Below, piece by piece: positions 50,510-59,247 of a stretch of 64,000 nt of DNA. The DNA comes from Alcanivorax sp. DP30. Lineage in GTDB: Bacteria; Pseudomonadota; Gammaproteobacteria; Pseudomonadales; Alcanivoracaceae. Under the pieces are notes generated by a model. It did not search any database. It saw nothing but the letters and a program-made list of their open reading frames with translations, and was not told the origin of the DNA. The first letter of the stretch is position 1, and each line of letters opens with the position of its first letter. The stretch is from the NCBI RefSeq assembly GCF_009882945.1, contig NZ_WTUY01000005.1:661863-725862 (forward strand). The letters run 5' to 3'. The translations under genes were made by a program, and so were the position numbers.

Positions 50510-51385
50510 TCAGGGCGCGTCCAGCAGTCCGATTTCCTGAGCAGTTTCTTCAATGGGTGCATAATCCGCGTTGCTGGCGGGAATGAATTTCTCCCGCGGG
50601 AACGCGCTCAGGAGCACTGGATCCTGAATGGCCAGAAGTGCATCCGTGACACGCTGGCTGAAACCTGCGCCAAAATTTTCGTCCAGGTCGCCACGAATTG
50701 TCCAGTGATAATCCGGGTACGCCGGGGTTTCCCAGATAACCTGAACCTTGCTGGTGTCGATCTTGCCTTCTTCCAGCTCCCGCTCCCAGACCTTGAAGTT
50801 TACTGCGCCAGTGGCGTAAGCGCCGCTCTGAACCAGGGCGATGGTACGACTGTGATCACCGGAAAAACCCACTTTGTCGAACAGGGCTTCCGGCGTTTTG
50901 CCAAAGGTGTCTCGCAGATAGAATTCCGGCATCAGGCGCCCGGAGGTGCTGCCCTTGGAGCCGAAGGTGAATGATGGCTGTTGGGTAAAGGCTTCGGTGA
51001 GTGTGTCAGTCGCTTCAAGGCCGGTGCTGGTATTGGCAATGAAGTAACTTTTGAACGCGGTGTCTTCCTGGCCTTGGGCAATGGCCTGGGAACCGGGAAC
51101 CAGACGGCGGGCTTGCACACCGGACAGACCGCCAAACCAGGCCATCTGGACTTCGTCGTTACGGAATGCGGTAACCGCGGCGGCGTAGGATTTTACGGGT
51201 ACATACTTCACCGGTACGCCCAGTTGCTCTTCCAGATACTGGGCCACTCCGCCGAAGCGTTTTTCCAGTTGTGACTCATCCTGGTCCGGGATAGCGGTAA
51301 AGGTGAAAGTGCTCTGGTTGGGCTCTTTGCTACAGGCAGACAGCAGCACTGCCGCCAGCAGGGTGGCAAGAATCTTGAAACGCAT
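50510..51385 (-). CDS. Putative selenate/phosphonate-type ABC binding lipoprotein
   Basis: 291 residues. Lipobox LLSACSKEP (Cys18). PhnD-like binding fold: FTFTAIPDQDESQLEKRFGG, VPVKSYAAAVTAFRNDEVQMAWFGG, FGSKGSTSGRLMPEFYLRD, SGAYATGAVNFKVWE. I recall a PhnD-like family annotated 'putative selenate ABC transporter' that is found beside selD; this gene fits it by sequence type and location. First gene of the minus-strand run ending in selD. Confidence 0.82.
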   Translation of the reverse strand: MRFKILATLLAAVLLSACSKEPNQSTFTFTAIPDQDESQLEKRFGGVAQYLEEQLGVPVKYVPVKSYAAAVTAFRNDEVQMAWFGGLSGVQARRLVPGSQAIAQGQEDTAFKSYFIANTSTGLEATDTLTEAFTQQPSFTFGSKGSTSGRLMPEFYLRDTFGKTPEALFDKVGFSGDHSRTIALVQSGAYATGAVNFKVWERELEEGKIDTSKVQVIWETPAYPDYHWTIRGDLDENFGAGFSQRVTDALLAIQDPVLLSAFPREKFIPASNADYAPIEETAQEIGLLDAP

Positions 51386-51788
51386 TGTCAGCTCCGTTCA
51401 ATAGGGAGGCTTACCGGACAGGAAGGCGAATGATCAATGTCACGGGCCCGGCGATACGCGACAGGTTGATTATATAGAAGTGGGACAGTGGGGCGCCACT
51501 GAAGCGACGAGCTACGCTCGGTCGGATAGACAAACCCGAAAAGTTCCCGGGCTTCAGAGTATCTGCGGAGCTACTGCAGGAACGTAGCGGAGCGGAGTAA
51601 CGCACGCAGTGCGGCCCCGAAGGGGGGAGCGCAGCGAATAACCTGACTGCAAGCGATCCGGGTCTGGGCGAGGAAGCTGAAAGAGCTAAAGCGGAGGTGT
51701 GTTGCGACATGGGGCGATGGGCATTCGCCCATTACCGCCCAACAGAAGAAGACTGTGGTCACCCCGGTTTTGGTTTTGCTTTCAGCGT
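51386..51788. other. 403-bp intergenic region with repeats
   Basis: Between the binding-protein gene and cti. No gene accepted. It contains CCCGAAAAGTTCCCGGG, a block around 51597-51632 (GTGCGGCCCCGAAGGGGGGA) partly repeated at 59102-59136, and a hairpin at 51713-51741 (GGCGATGGGC with GCCCATTACCGCC). The promoter of the selenium operon should be just upstream of 51385. Confidence 0.45.
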
Positions 51789-54104
51789 CTACAGATTCTT
51801 ATAACGATTCATGTCCAGCACACCGGCCTGGGTGGGTTCGTTGGCTTCCATGTAGCGGGTCATGGCGTGGAAGTAGTGCCAGAACTGTGGATGGGTACGA
51901 CGCACGCCATATTGGTCTACGACCCGGGTAAAGGATTCTTCATCCTCCACTGCATTCATCTGTCGAACAAAATCCGCCAGGGCGCCCTGTTCGATATTGA
52001 ACATGAAATTGGGATAGCTACTGAGAACGCCGGGGTAGAGGGTCAGGGTGTCCAACTCAGGCTGAAAGCGCATGTCTTCGTTGAACATGAACGCCACGTT
52101 GCTGTGGGCACGATTGCGGAACAGGGTATAGATTTCTTGCTCGCCGTTTTCATTTTCCACTCGAATCATGCTCACTTCCGGCAGGTAGTCGATAGCCTTG
52201 AGATTACCGGCACGTCGGGATGCCAGTTGGCTGAGGACAATGTCTGCCTGCTGTTGCCAGGCAGAGACCTGCTTGCGGTGGCACTGTTCTCCGTCGCAAC
52301 GGTTAAGTGGATCAGGGCGTGCATTGATGCTGGCAAAGCGTTGCACCAGGTTGGCATTGAATTCATTCACCGGGGTACTGGTCTGGTAGGGAATACCGGT
52401 GGGGTGGCTGGTGTCGATGCGGGCATAACTCAGTTTGAGTTTCAGTTTGCCGCCATCCTGATACCAGTGATTGAGCACCGGTGTCCGAAGTTCGGCGGGG
52501 AAATAGCGCAGAGTGTTCTGCTCGGCACCGTTGCGGATCAGGTCAAAGTAGAGCCGGGTCTGGGCCTGATGGGTAACGGAGCCGAACACATTAAAGTTGA
52601 CCACCAGGTTGTAATAGGTGCGCTCAAAGAGTGGGTAGTCCATCACCCAGGTGGTCAGCGGGTAATCACCAAGCAGACCTTTACGAACGGATGCATTGTC
52701 ATGGTTGCGGAAGATGGTGAGCAGGGCGTTGCGGTTGTGTCCGTCGCCATCCCACAGGCTTTCCCAGCCGGGACCTTTCGGCTCGTATTCCCGGTAGGCC
52801 GCCTGCCGGGCTTTCAGGTAGCTATTGCGATTTTCACTGTACTTGATCCATTCCGCCCCCATTTTCAGCAGATCCACGTTCTGGCCGGGGAGGCCGAGCA
52901 AAGGACTGACCTGTTGGCGATAGTCGGCATTGGTGATGTAAAGATCCTGTTGCGGATCCTGAAATACTGCCCAGAACTGATCGCGAATGACATCAGTGGC
53001 GATCTGGCCACGACACACCGGGCCACGAATGAAGGTGCGTACGAAGTACTCTGCATTATCCAGCATGAACTGATAACGGGCTTTCGCCGGAATGGCTGCA
53101 AAAGTCAGGAAGGGATTGGCCTGGTCTGCATATTCGTATCCGGGAAGGCTTTCTACCTGCCAGCTATCACTGAAAAACAGGTCGCGGGTGCGCGCCAGTT
53201 TTTCCGGGTTGAGCGCGAAGGTGATGTGGGTCTTGTGAACCAGGGTGCCAGTGACCGGCGCTAATCTGTACCAGAAATTTTCCGGTGGTGCGTCGTTGGG
53301 GCGCACCGTGGGAACCGGAGCCATGGGTTCACCGGGAGGTGTTGAGGAGCGCACCAGTTTGAAAAAATGATCCGGGGCAGAGCCGTCTTCCTCGCCAAAA
53401 TAGAGGTGAGCCAGATAGAGGTGTTCGAATAGCCAGCGAGCCACCAGTGCTTCCCGTTTGCCGCTGGCGTTTAGCATTGCTTCCCAGGCTTGAATCTGTT
53501 CCCTTTCTGCGGCTGACAGTGAGAGGGGTTCCGGCTCCCTGGGGGCGCCGTCCTGCATCCAGCGGCTGAGGGTGTCGAATTCTTGGTCGGTCAGTCCGGT
53601 AACAGCCAGTGGCATGCCTTCCAGGGGATGATCATCGGCATAATCATCGAACTCTTCCGGATTGGGGCAGGTGTTTTCACGATTGATACCCAGCTGGATA
53701 TCTTTAGGCAGTTTTTCGTTGGACGGAAATTGATGGCTGTGCCCAAGCTTGAGCATTCGGTAGAGCAACGAGCCTTGCATGCCATAGGCGCTTTCCACCA
53801 CGGAATAAAAGCCCTTGTCGCGCCACTGGGATGTATTCTGGGCATCAACACCAAGACGGGTAGGGTTGGCATTGTCTTCGCGGCCACCATTATAGACAGG
53901 TAGCTTGCTGGCACCCCGGTCCAGCCCATCCAGGTTTTCCATCTTGAGCTGGCAGGGAGCGTCATAGCAGCCGTGGCAAGCCAGGCATTTCTGATCGAAG
54001 ATCGGGCGGATATCTTTTTGATAATCCGGTGTGGCTGCCAATGCGACGGTGCAAAGTCCAAATACTCCTGCAGCCAGTCCACCTAGTTTACGTGCCAGTG
54101 ACAT
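51789..54104 (-). CDS. cti: Fatty acid cis/trans isomerase Cti
   Basis: 771 residues, as in Pseudomonas putida (about 766). Signal peptide (MSLARKLGGLAAGVFGLC...), then a cytochrome c-type haem site CLACH (Cys40, Cys43, His44). Periplasmic enzyme that turns cis-unsaturated membrane fatty acids into trans forms without moving the double bond, stiffening the membrane against solvents. That suits a hydrocarbon degrader. Cti acts quickly after stress and is thought to be constitutive. The C-terminal two thirds (for example FNVFGSVTHQAQTRLYFDLI) are family-specific. Confidence 0.93.
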   Translation of the reverse strand: MSLARKLGGLAAGVFGLCTVALAATPDYQKDIRPIFDQKCLACHGCYDAPCQLKMENLDGLDRGASKLPVYNGGREDNANPTRLGVDAQNTSQWRDKGFYSVVESAYGMQGSLLYRMLKLGHSHQFPSNEKLPKDIQLGINRENTCPNPEEFDDYADDHPLEGMPLAVTGLTDQEFDTLSRWMQDGAPREPEPLSLSAAEREQIQAWEAMLNASGKREALVARWLFEHLYLAHLYFGEEDGSAPDHFFKLVRSSTPPGEPMAPVPTVRPNDAPPENFWYRLAPVTGTLVHKTHITFALNPEKLARTRDLFFSDSWQVESLPGYEYADQANPFLTFAAIPAKARYQFMLDNAEYFVRTFIRGPVCRGQIATDVIRDQFWAVFQDPQQDLYITNADYRQQVSPLLGLPGQNVDLLKMGAEWIKYSENRNSYLKARQAAYREYEPKGPGWESLWDGDGHNRNALLTIFRNHDNASVRKGLLGDYPLTTWVMDYPLFERTYYNLVVNFNVFGSVTHQAQTRLYFDLIRNGAEQNTLRYFPAELRTPVLNHWYQDGGKLKLKLSYARIDTSHPTGIPYQTSTPVNEFNANLVQRFASINARPDPLNRCDGEQCHRKQVSAWQQQADIVLSQLASRRAGNLKAIDYLPEVSMIRVENENGEQEIYTLFRNRAHSNVAFMFNEDMRFQPELDTLTLYPGVLSSYPNFMFNIEQGALADFVRQMNAVEDEESFTRVVDQYGVRRTHPQFWHYFHAMTRYMEANEPTQAGVLDMNRYKNL

Positions 54105-54232
54105 CCGCCGTGTCCTCTTGATCTCGGGATTTTTTTGAGTCTACCGGCGGGGTTGGTGACTGGCTACCGTGGCGTCTGGAAGTAACGAAAAAGTGCGTAA
54201 AACAGTTCGTCTGTGATGCCGGAGGCTGCGAG

Positions 54233-54685
54233 TTAGAACATGGGCATCATGGCGGCCGCCCATCCGATCAACATGGCCAGCACGGCTCCGGCCGTGAGCT
54301 GGGTACGCAATTGCACGTACCAGCGCGGCAGTTCCTCATTGAACAGCATCTGTTCGGTACCCCAGAGGAACATCAACCCGGCGGAAAGCATGGGCAGGGC
54401 CAGTTCACGGGGCAGCATCAGGCCTGCCCAGCCGATAAAGGCTGCGAACACGCCGAAAAGCTGGGTGGGAAACTGGTTGGACTGGTTGAAGCGGCCGAGT
54501 ACACGTCCCCAGTGAATCGCGCCGGCAAATGTGAGGGAAATGGCTGCGTAACTGACCAGCCCCAGCAATGCAATATTGCGCCAGGATTCTGCCCAGGCCA
54601 GAGCGGCCATGAGGAACATGGGTGCAAGACTCACCAGCGTCAGGGTGCGAGTTCGGCGAATGTTGTCAGCGCGGGGTTTGGACAC
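54233..54685 (-). CDS. DUF3429 membrane protein
   Basis: 150 residues from a GTG (GAGGAACTGAC upstream), five hydrophobic segments, with the DUF3429 block FAGAIHWGRVLG at about 54-65. Function unknown. Follows DUF1643 on the same strand after 71 bp. Confidence 0.8.
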   Translation of the reverse strand: MSKPRADNIRRTRTLTLVSLAPMFLMAALAWAESWRNIALLGLVSYAAISLTFAGAIHWGRVLGRFNQSNQFPTQLFGVFAAFIGWAGLMLPRELALPMLSAGLMFLWGTEQMLFNEELPRWYVQLRTQLTAGAVLAMLIGWAAAMMPMF

Positions 54686-54756
54686 GTCAGTTCCTCGGTA
54701 CGGGCCTGTCTTATTATCCGCCTGGTGAGTGAAGGTTGGGGCAAGGCGATGATTTG

Positions 54757-55251
54757 TCAGCCATAGCCTGACCAGGGCTGGGGCCTGAGGTGCCCGGGCA
54801 AGTAAAGCGGATGTGCAGGGTCTCCGGAGGCATTCACCCGGATGGCATGCAGCGCTCCCAGCCCGGCAGCGACCTGATGGGCCCGGTTCATGTGATGACC
54901 CAGATTACCCCAGGCGGCGACCACCAGATCGGCCTGGCGAGCCAGCTTGCGCAGCCAGGCATCGTTTTTCGGGCCGATCGGGTCTGCCGCAGCAAACAGA
55001 TCTTTGGGATAGGTGGCCCGGTAGGCAAACAGGTTGGCCACGCAGAGACCGGAATAGCCCCAGTCGCGGGCAAAGCCCATGCAGCGGCGGATGGTGGGGT
55101 CATCCTGGCGGTGGTCCGCCGTTGACGGGTTCAGACCTATCAGGAGCATGAAGTTCTCGCCCTCGTCCCAGCGCCGCCAGAGGGCATAGCGGTACTGTTT
55201 GCAGCGGGAAAAATTGGCACTGCGTTGCAGAAGATCGGTGGTCTTGGTCAT
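54757..55251 (-). CDS. DUF1643 protein
   Basis: 164 residues: CKQYRYALWRRW, FMLLIGLNPSTAD, DDPTIRRCMGFARDWGYSGL, VAAWGNLG, YLPGHLRPQPW are the conserved blocks of DUF1643. Cytoplasmic, function unknown to me. Divergent from the nitroreductase gene. Confidence 0.85.
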   Translation of the reverse strand: MTKTTDLLQRSANFSRCKQYRYALWRRWDEGENFMLLIGLNPSTADHRQDDPTIRRCMGFARDWGYSGLCVANLFAYRATYPKDLFAAADPIGPKNDAWLRKLARQADLVVAAWGNLGHHMNRAHQVAAGLGALHAIRVNASGDPAHPLYLPGHLRPQPWSGYG

Positions 55252-55308
55252 GGCCGGCTATTGTAGGGATTTGGCATAGTCATGCCACTAACCCCTGCGG
55301 AGTCGCCC

Positions 55309-56025
55309 ATGGAATTCAAGGACGCGATGGCTCAGCGCCACAGTGTACGAGCCTTTTCAGACAAGCCGGTGAGTGATGAAGTGCTCACTGAACTGCTCAC
55401 CACTGCTACCACTGCGCCCAGCTGGTCCAATACTCAGCCTTACCAGATTGCGGTTGCCAAGGGCGAGGTGCTGGAGGATCTGCGTGAGACGCTACCGCCC
55501 CTGTTTGATGAGCTGGTGGCTCTGGCTCGGAGCTCAAAGTTCAAGCAGATCAAGGCCAAGCTCACCAATGACGGCATGCCGGATGGTGATTTTCGCCCGG
55601 TGATCAATTACCCGAAGGAGCTGCAGCCGCGTCGTAATGCCACCGGACAGCAACTGTATGAACTGTTGGGGATTGAACGCGGTGACAAGAAAGGGCGCCA
55701 TGAGCAGATGCGGGAGAACTTTCGTTTCTTTAACGCGCCAGTGGCATTGTTCGTCTTTGTTCATGAGGGGCTGGATGTGTACAGCCCGCTGGATGCCGGC
55801 ATTTTCCTGCAGAGCCTGATGCTGGCGGCCACGGATGCTGGCCTTGGCACCTGTGCCCAGGGCGCACTGGCGCTGTGGCGCTCCCCTCTGGAAAAGCATT
55901 TTGCTATCCCGGAAAACTACAAACTATTGTGCGGGTTGTCGTTGGGCTATGAGGCGGATGAGACCATTAACCGGTTCAAACCCGACCGCGCGCCGCTGGA
56001 AGAGTTGCTGATCAGGGAGAAGTAG
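55309..56025 (+). CDS. Nitroreductase-family FMN oxidoreductase
   Basis: 238 residues from ATG 55309 (GGAG eight bases upstream; the earlier start at 55282 has none). FMN-binding features: AMAQRHSVRAFSDKPV, TTAPSWSNTQPYQIAV, LDAGIFLQSLMLAATDAGLGTC. Reduces nitro, quinone or enone compounds with NAD(P)H; the natural substrate is open. Confidence 0.88.
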   Translation: MEFKDAMAQRHSVRAFSDKPVSDEVLTELLTTATTAPSWSNTQPYQIAVAKGEVLEDLRETLPPLFDELVALARSSKFKQIKAKLTNDGMPDGDFRPVINYPKELQPRRNATGQQLYELLGIERGDKKGRHEQMRENFRFFNAPVALFVFVHEGLDVYSPLDAGIFLQSLMLAATDAGLGTCAQGALALWRSPLEKHFAIPENYKLLCGLSLGYEADETINRFKPDRAPLEELLIREK

Positions 56026-56168
56026 GGGCGAACATCCCTGCCGGGCTGGCCTTTTGCCAACAGGGTTAATACCTGGAGTCGCGCCAGTGGTTGGGCGCGG
56101 CTCCGGTATTGCTTAAGCACATACCTGCCCGGTGTTGCTGTGTGAAGTGTGTTCTGTGCAGCAACAGA

Positions 56169-56684
56169 TCAATGAATTTCAATCTTCTTTTTGCCGTGAC
56201 CGTGCTGCTGGTGACGGGGAATGGTCAGTGACAGCACGCCGTTATGAAAGACGGCATTCATCTGCTCTCCATCCGCATCGGCAGGCAGGGCCAGCATGCG
56301 CTGGAATTGCCCATAACGCCGCTCGCTGTAGTGATAGCCGTCCCGGTCAGACTCTTCCAGCTTCTGCTTGTGGCCGCTGATCTGCAGGCGGTCGTCATCC
56401 AGCGTGATTTCCAGATCCCGTTTATCCACGCCCGCCAGTTCTGCTGTGATCAGGTAGTGGTCGTCGCGCTCGAGAATATCCAGATTGGGGCGAAAGGGCG
56501 TGTTGTTCTGGGCCTGGGGCGCAGGGGTGGTCCAGGCCATGTCGCCAAGCATCTGTTCGAACCAGTTGTCGAATTCACGCTCCCAGCGCAACAGGGGGTG
56601 GCGGGGTTGTCGTTGGGGCAAGGGTCTTGTGCGGTTGCCTTCGTCACTAAGCCAGTTCCAGGGCGTCATTTTGTGCATATCCAT
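56169..56684 (-). CDS. Small heat shock protein Hsp20
   Basis: 171 residues from ATG 56684 with a strong AGGAGG. Alpha-crystallin domain at about 75-165: PNLDILERDDHYLITAELAG, ITLDDDRLQISGHKQ, YGQFQRMLALPADAD, FHNGVLSLTIPR (with the I/V-x-I/V-like tail KKIEIH). Holds unfolding proteins under heat or solvent stress. Divergent from the dodecin gene across 186 bp that must contain both promoters. Confidence 0.92.
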   Translation of the reverse strand: MDMHKMTPWNWLSDEGNRTRPLPQRQPRHPLLRWEREFDNWFEQMLGDMAWTTPAPQAQNNTPFRPNLDILERDDHYLITAELAGVDKRDLEITLDDDRLQISGHKQKLEESDRDGYHYSERRYGQFQRMLALPADADGEQMNAVFHNGVLSLTIPRHQQHGHGKKKIEIH

Positions 56685-56870
56685 CGCGTTGCCTCCTGAT
56701 TGGGTGTCCAGAAAAGCACTGTTGTCCTTTTCATTTCTGAGGCATTGGGCGTGGGCTTTCAATGCTTTTTTGCCTGTTTTTTGATCAGTGTCATGGGTCT
56801 GGGTGGTTGTTGCCTGGCGGATTCAGAGCGCAAGATGGGGAGACACTTCGCGACAGAAAGGAGAGCTGTC

Positions 56871-57086
56871 ATGTCAGACCATCATGTATACAAGAAGGTG
56901 GAGTTGGTAGGCTCATCAAAGAAGAGCATTGAGGATGCCATCGAGAATGCCCTGACCACAGCCAGTGAAAGCCTGGAACTCACCGAATGGTTCGAAGTCA
57001 CTGAAACCCGAGGTCACATCGTCGATGGCAAGGTGGGGCACTATCAGGTGTGTCTGAAAGTAGGGTTCCGGATTTCCGGATCCTGA
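56871..57086 (+). CDS. Dodecin
   Basis: 71 residues from ATG 56871 (AAAGGAGAGCTGTC upstream). Dodecin pattern: HVYKKVELVGSSKKSIEDAI, WFEVTETRGHIVDGKVGHYQV, LKVGFRI. Twelve copies make a hollow sphere that stores or buffers flavins (and CoA in some species). Followed by a bidirectional terminator. Confidence 0.93.
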   Translation: MSDHHVYKKVELVGSSKKSIEDAIENALTTASESLELTEWFEVTETRGHIVDGKVGHYQVCLKVGFRISGS

Positions 57087-57091
57087 GCAGC

Positions 57092-57240
57092 AGCTACAAG
57101 CTACAAGCCGCAAGCTACAAGGAATAAAAAAACCGCGCCAAATGGCGCGGTTTTCTTGGCGTTTGCAGCGCGAGGCATTAGCCGGTCAGTTTGTTGCCAG
57201 CCTGGCCTCGTGTTGCAGCTTGTAGCTTGAAGCTTGCTGC
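57092..57240. repeat. Inverted heptad arrays around a terminator (AGCTACA type)
   Basis: Left arm 57092-57119: AGCTACA, AGCTACA, AGCCGCA, AGCTACA. Right arm 57213-57240: TTGCAGC, TTGTAGC, TTGAAGC, TTGCTGC. They enclose the shared terminator of dodecin and deaD. Confidence 0.8.
57126..57154 (+). terminator. Bidirectional terminator between dodecin and deaD
   Basis: An A run, AACCGCGCC (57131-57139), AAAT loop, GGCGCGGTT (57144-57152) and TTC. It serves the plus-strand dodecin and, read on the minus strand with its own T run, deaD. Confidence 0.85.
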
Positions 57241-57245
57241 TGTGT

Positions 57246-58907
57246 TTAAACCACTTCCAGTCCGAGAGACCGCTGACACACCCGCGCGGTGCGGATGGTG
57301 TGCAGCTGTTTCGGGGACAGATCGTCCGGCAGTTCCACGGTGCTGTGGTCCTGATGGATCTTGATCGGACCGATCAGGCGGCTGGGCAGTTTGGCTTCGT
57401 TGGCAATGGCGCCAACAATGTTGCCCGGCTTGACGCCGTGATCATGGCCTACCTGGATGCGGTAGCAGCGCATGGGCTTCTCGTTGCGCTTGCCACGGGC
57501 GCCACCACGGTCATCACGGCCATTGGCTCTGCGCTCGCGACGTTCACGGGGTTCCCGAGGCTCGCGAGCCTGCTTGACGAACTTGGGTTCCTTGAGGATC
57601 AGCGGTTCGCGCTGGAACATGGCCGCGGCCAGGGCGATGGCCATGTCTTCACCGGACAGGTCCATGCTTTCCGAGATCTGCTTCACCAGTGCACGAGTCT
57701 CTTCGATATCGTGATCCTGAAGGCGGGCGGCAAGCTGTTCCTGGAAGGCGGCAATGCGCTTGGCATTGAGATCATCCACGGAAGGCAGGGCCATCTTCTC
57801 GATGCTCTGGCGGGTGGTGCGCTCGATCTGACGCAGCACGTGCTGCTCGCGACGGCTGACGAACAGGATGGCGTCACCCTGACGGCCAGCACGGCCGGTA
57901 CGACCGATACGGTGAACGTAGGCTTCCGGATCACCTGGCATGTCGTAGTTGATGACATGGGTGATGCGCGGTACGTCCAGACCACGGGCAACCACATCGG
58001 TGGCAACCAGCAGATCAAAGCGCTTGTCTTTCAGGCGCTGTACGGTTTTCTCGCGCTGCTGCTGCTGTATGTCACCGTTGAGGGCGTCAGCACGCAGGTT
58101 GCGACGGTTGAGCTGTTCTGCCAGTTCCAGAGTCGCTTGTTTGGTACGCACGAAAATGATCACGGCGTCGTGATCTTCGGCTTCCAGAATGCGGCTCAGG
58201 GCATCCAGCTTGTTGAGACCGGCCACAGGCCAGAAACGCTGGCGAATGGTGGTTGAAGTGGTAGCGCTACCACTGTCGATCTGAACCTGTTTGGGGTTTT
58301 TCAGGTGCTTGTCCGCAACCTTTTTGATAACTGGCGGCATGGTGGCGGAGAAAAGAGCCAGCTGACAGTCGTCAGGCGTACGCTCAAGAACCCACTTCAC
58401 GTCATCAATGAAGCCCATGCGCAGCATTTCGTCGGCTTCATCCAGCACCATGGCCTTCAGGTTATCCAGTTTCAGAGAGCCGCGTTCCATGTGATCCATG
58501 ACGCGACCGGGGGTGCCGACAATAATCTGGGCTCCGCCACGGAGTCCCTTCAGCTGGGTGCGGTACTCACCGCCCCCATAGATTGGCAGGACCTGCAGGC
58601 CCTTGATGTCGGCAGCAAATTCTTCGCAAGCCTTGGCTACCTGAATAGCCAGTTCGCGGGTTGGGGCCAGGATCAACATCTGCGGTTCACGCAGGCTGGG
58701 ATCCAGCCGGGCAAGTAAGGGCAGGGCGAAGGCAGCGGTTTTGCCGGTACCAGTTTGGGCCTGACCCAGGAGATCATGACCATCGAGCAACAGCGGGATG
58801 GCTTTCGCCTGAATCGGCGAGGGCTCTTCGAAGCCCTGACGGGCAATAGCGGAGAGCAAAACCTCGGGCAGGCCAAGACTGGCGAACCCGGCACGGGAAT
58901 CTGACAT
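57246..58907 (-). CDS. deaD: DEAD-box RNA helicase, DeaD/CsdA type
   Basis: 553 residues. Motifs in order: Q motif EEPSPIQAKAIP, AQTGTGKTAA, PTRELAIQV, DEAD, SAT, ARGLDVPRITHVINYDMP, HRIGRTGRAGR. A basic RE-rich linker (about 455-480) is followed by a DbpA-type RNA-binding domain (YRIQVGHDHGVKPGNIVGAI). It remodels RNA in ribosome assembly and cold adaptation. A 340-bp upstream gap may include a long leader, common for cold-induced helicases. Confidence 0.9.
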   Translation of the reverse strand: MSDSRAGFASLGLPEVLLSAIARQGFEEPSPIQAKAIPLLLDGHDLLGQAQTGTGKTAAFALPLLARLDPSLREPQMLILAPTRELAIQVAKACEEFAADIKGLQVLPIYGGGEYRTQLKGLRGGAQIIVGTPGRVMDHMERGSLKLDNLKAMVLDEADEMLRMGFIDDVKWVLERTPDDCQLALFSATMPPVIKKVADKHLKNPKQVQIDSGSATTSTTIRQRFWPVAGLNKLDALSRILEAEDHDAVIIFVRTKQATLELAEQLNRRNLRADALNGDIQQQQREKTVQRLKDKRFDLLVATDVVARGLDVPRITHVINYDMPGDPEAYVHRIGRTGRAGRQGDAILFVSRREQHVLRQIERTTRQSIEKMALPSVDDLNAKRIAAFQEQLAARLQDHDIEETRALVKQISESMDLSGEDMAIALAAAMFQREPLILKEPKFVKQAREPREPRERRERRANGRDDRGGARGKRNEKPMRCYRIQVGHDHGVKPGNIVGAIANEAKLPSRLIGPIKIHQDHSTVELPDDLSPKQLHTIRTARVCQRSLGLEVV

Positions 58908-59247
58908 GGTGTACCTATGATTTGGGGGGAGGGTGCCGGGCTCACTGCCGGCGAAGAGCGCGGAGTATACGCTTGCGGGTTGTTAATTGCACGTTATTTC
59001 ACCAATTTCAGGTGCAGGCTAGTGCCTGAATTGGAATTTTCCAACGTTTTCAGGCTTCTCCATTTTCCATGAAGCCGCTGAGGGTAGCTGGCCCCGCGGA
59101 TTAACGCTCAGAGTGCGGCCCGGAGCGAAGGGGGGGCGTGCCTGCAGCAGATTTCCGTTCCTCGCGATACCACTGCGAAAAACATAAAAAGGCCCACCCG
59201 GTATCCCGGGTGGGCCTTTTGGGGGTGTGCTTGAGGTCAGTGGGCTG
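58908..59247. other. 340-bp intergenic region
   Basis: Upstream of deaD and downstream of the MaoC gene. It holds a hairpin CCAATTTCAGG / CCTGAATTGG (59002-59034), a repeat block shared with 51597-51632, and the MaoC terminator at its right end. No gene seen. Confidence 0.5.
59186..59220 (-). terminator. Terminator of the MaoC-type gene
   Basis: AAAAAGGCCCACCCGG and CCGGGTGGGCCTTTT form an 11-bp GC stem with A and T runs on either side (59186-59220), so it works in both directions; it lies 28 bp after the MaoC stop. Confidence 0.88.

Noticed and set aside
48376-51385. Calling the ABC transporter a phosphonate importer (phnCDE)
   Set aside because: Fold type is PhnCDE-like, but there are no phosphonate breakdown genes and the operon ends in selD, so selenium oxyanion uptake is the better guess.
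51411-51710. A 99-residue minus-strand frame in the gap before cti
   Set aside because: Translation of repeat-rich DNA, Ser/Pro/Arg-rich with no ribosome site.
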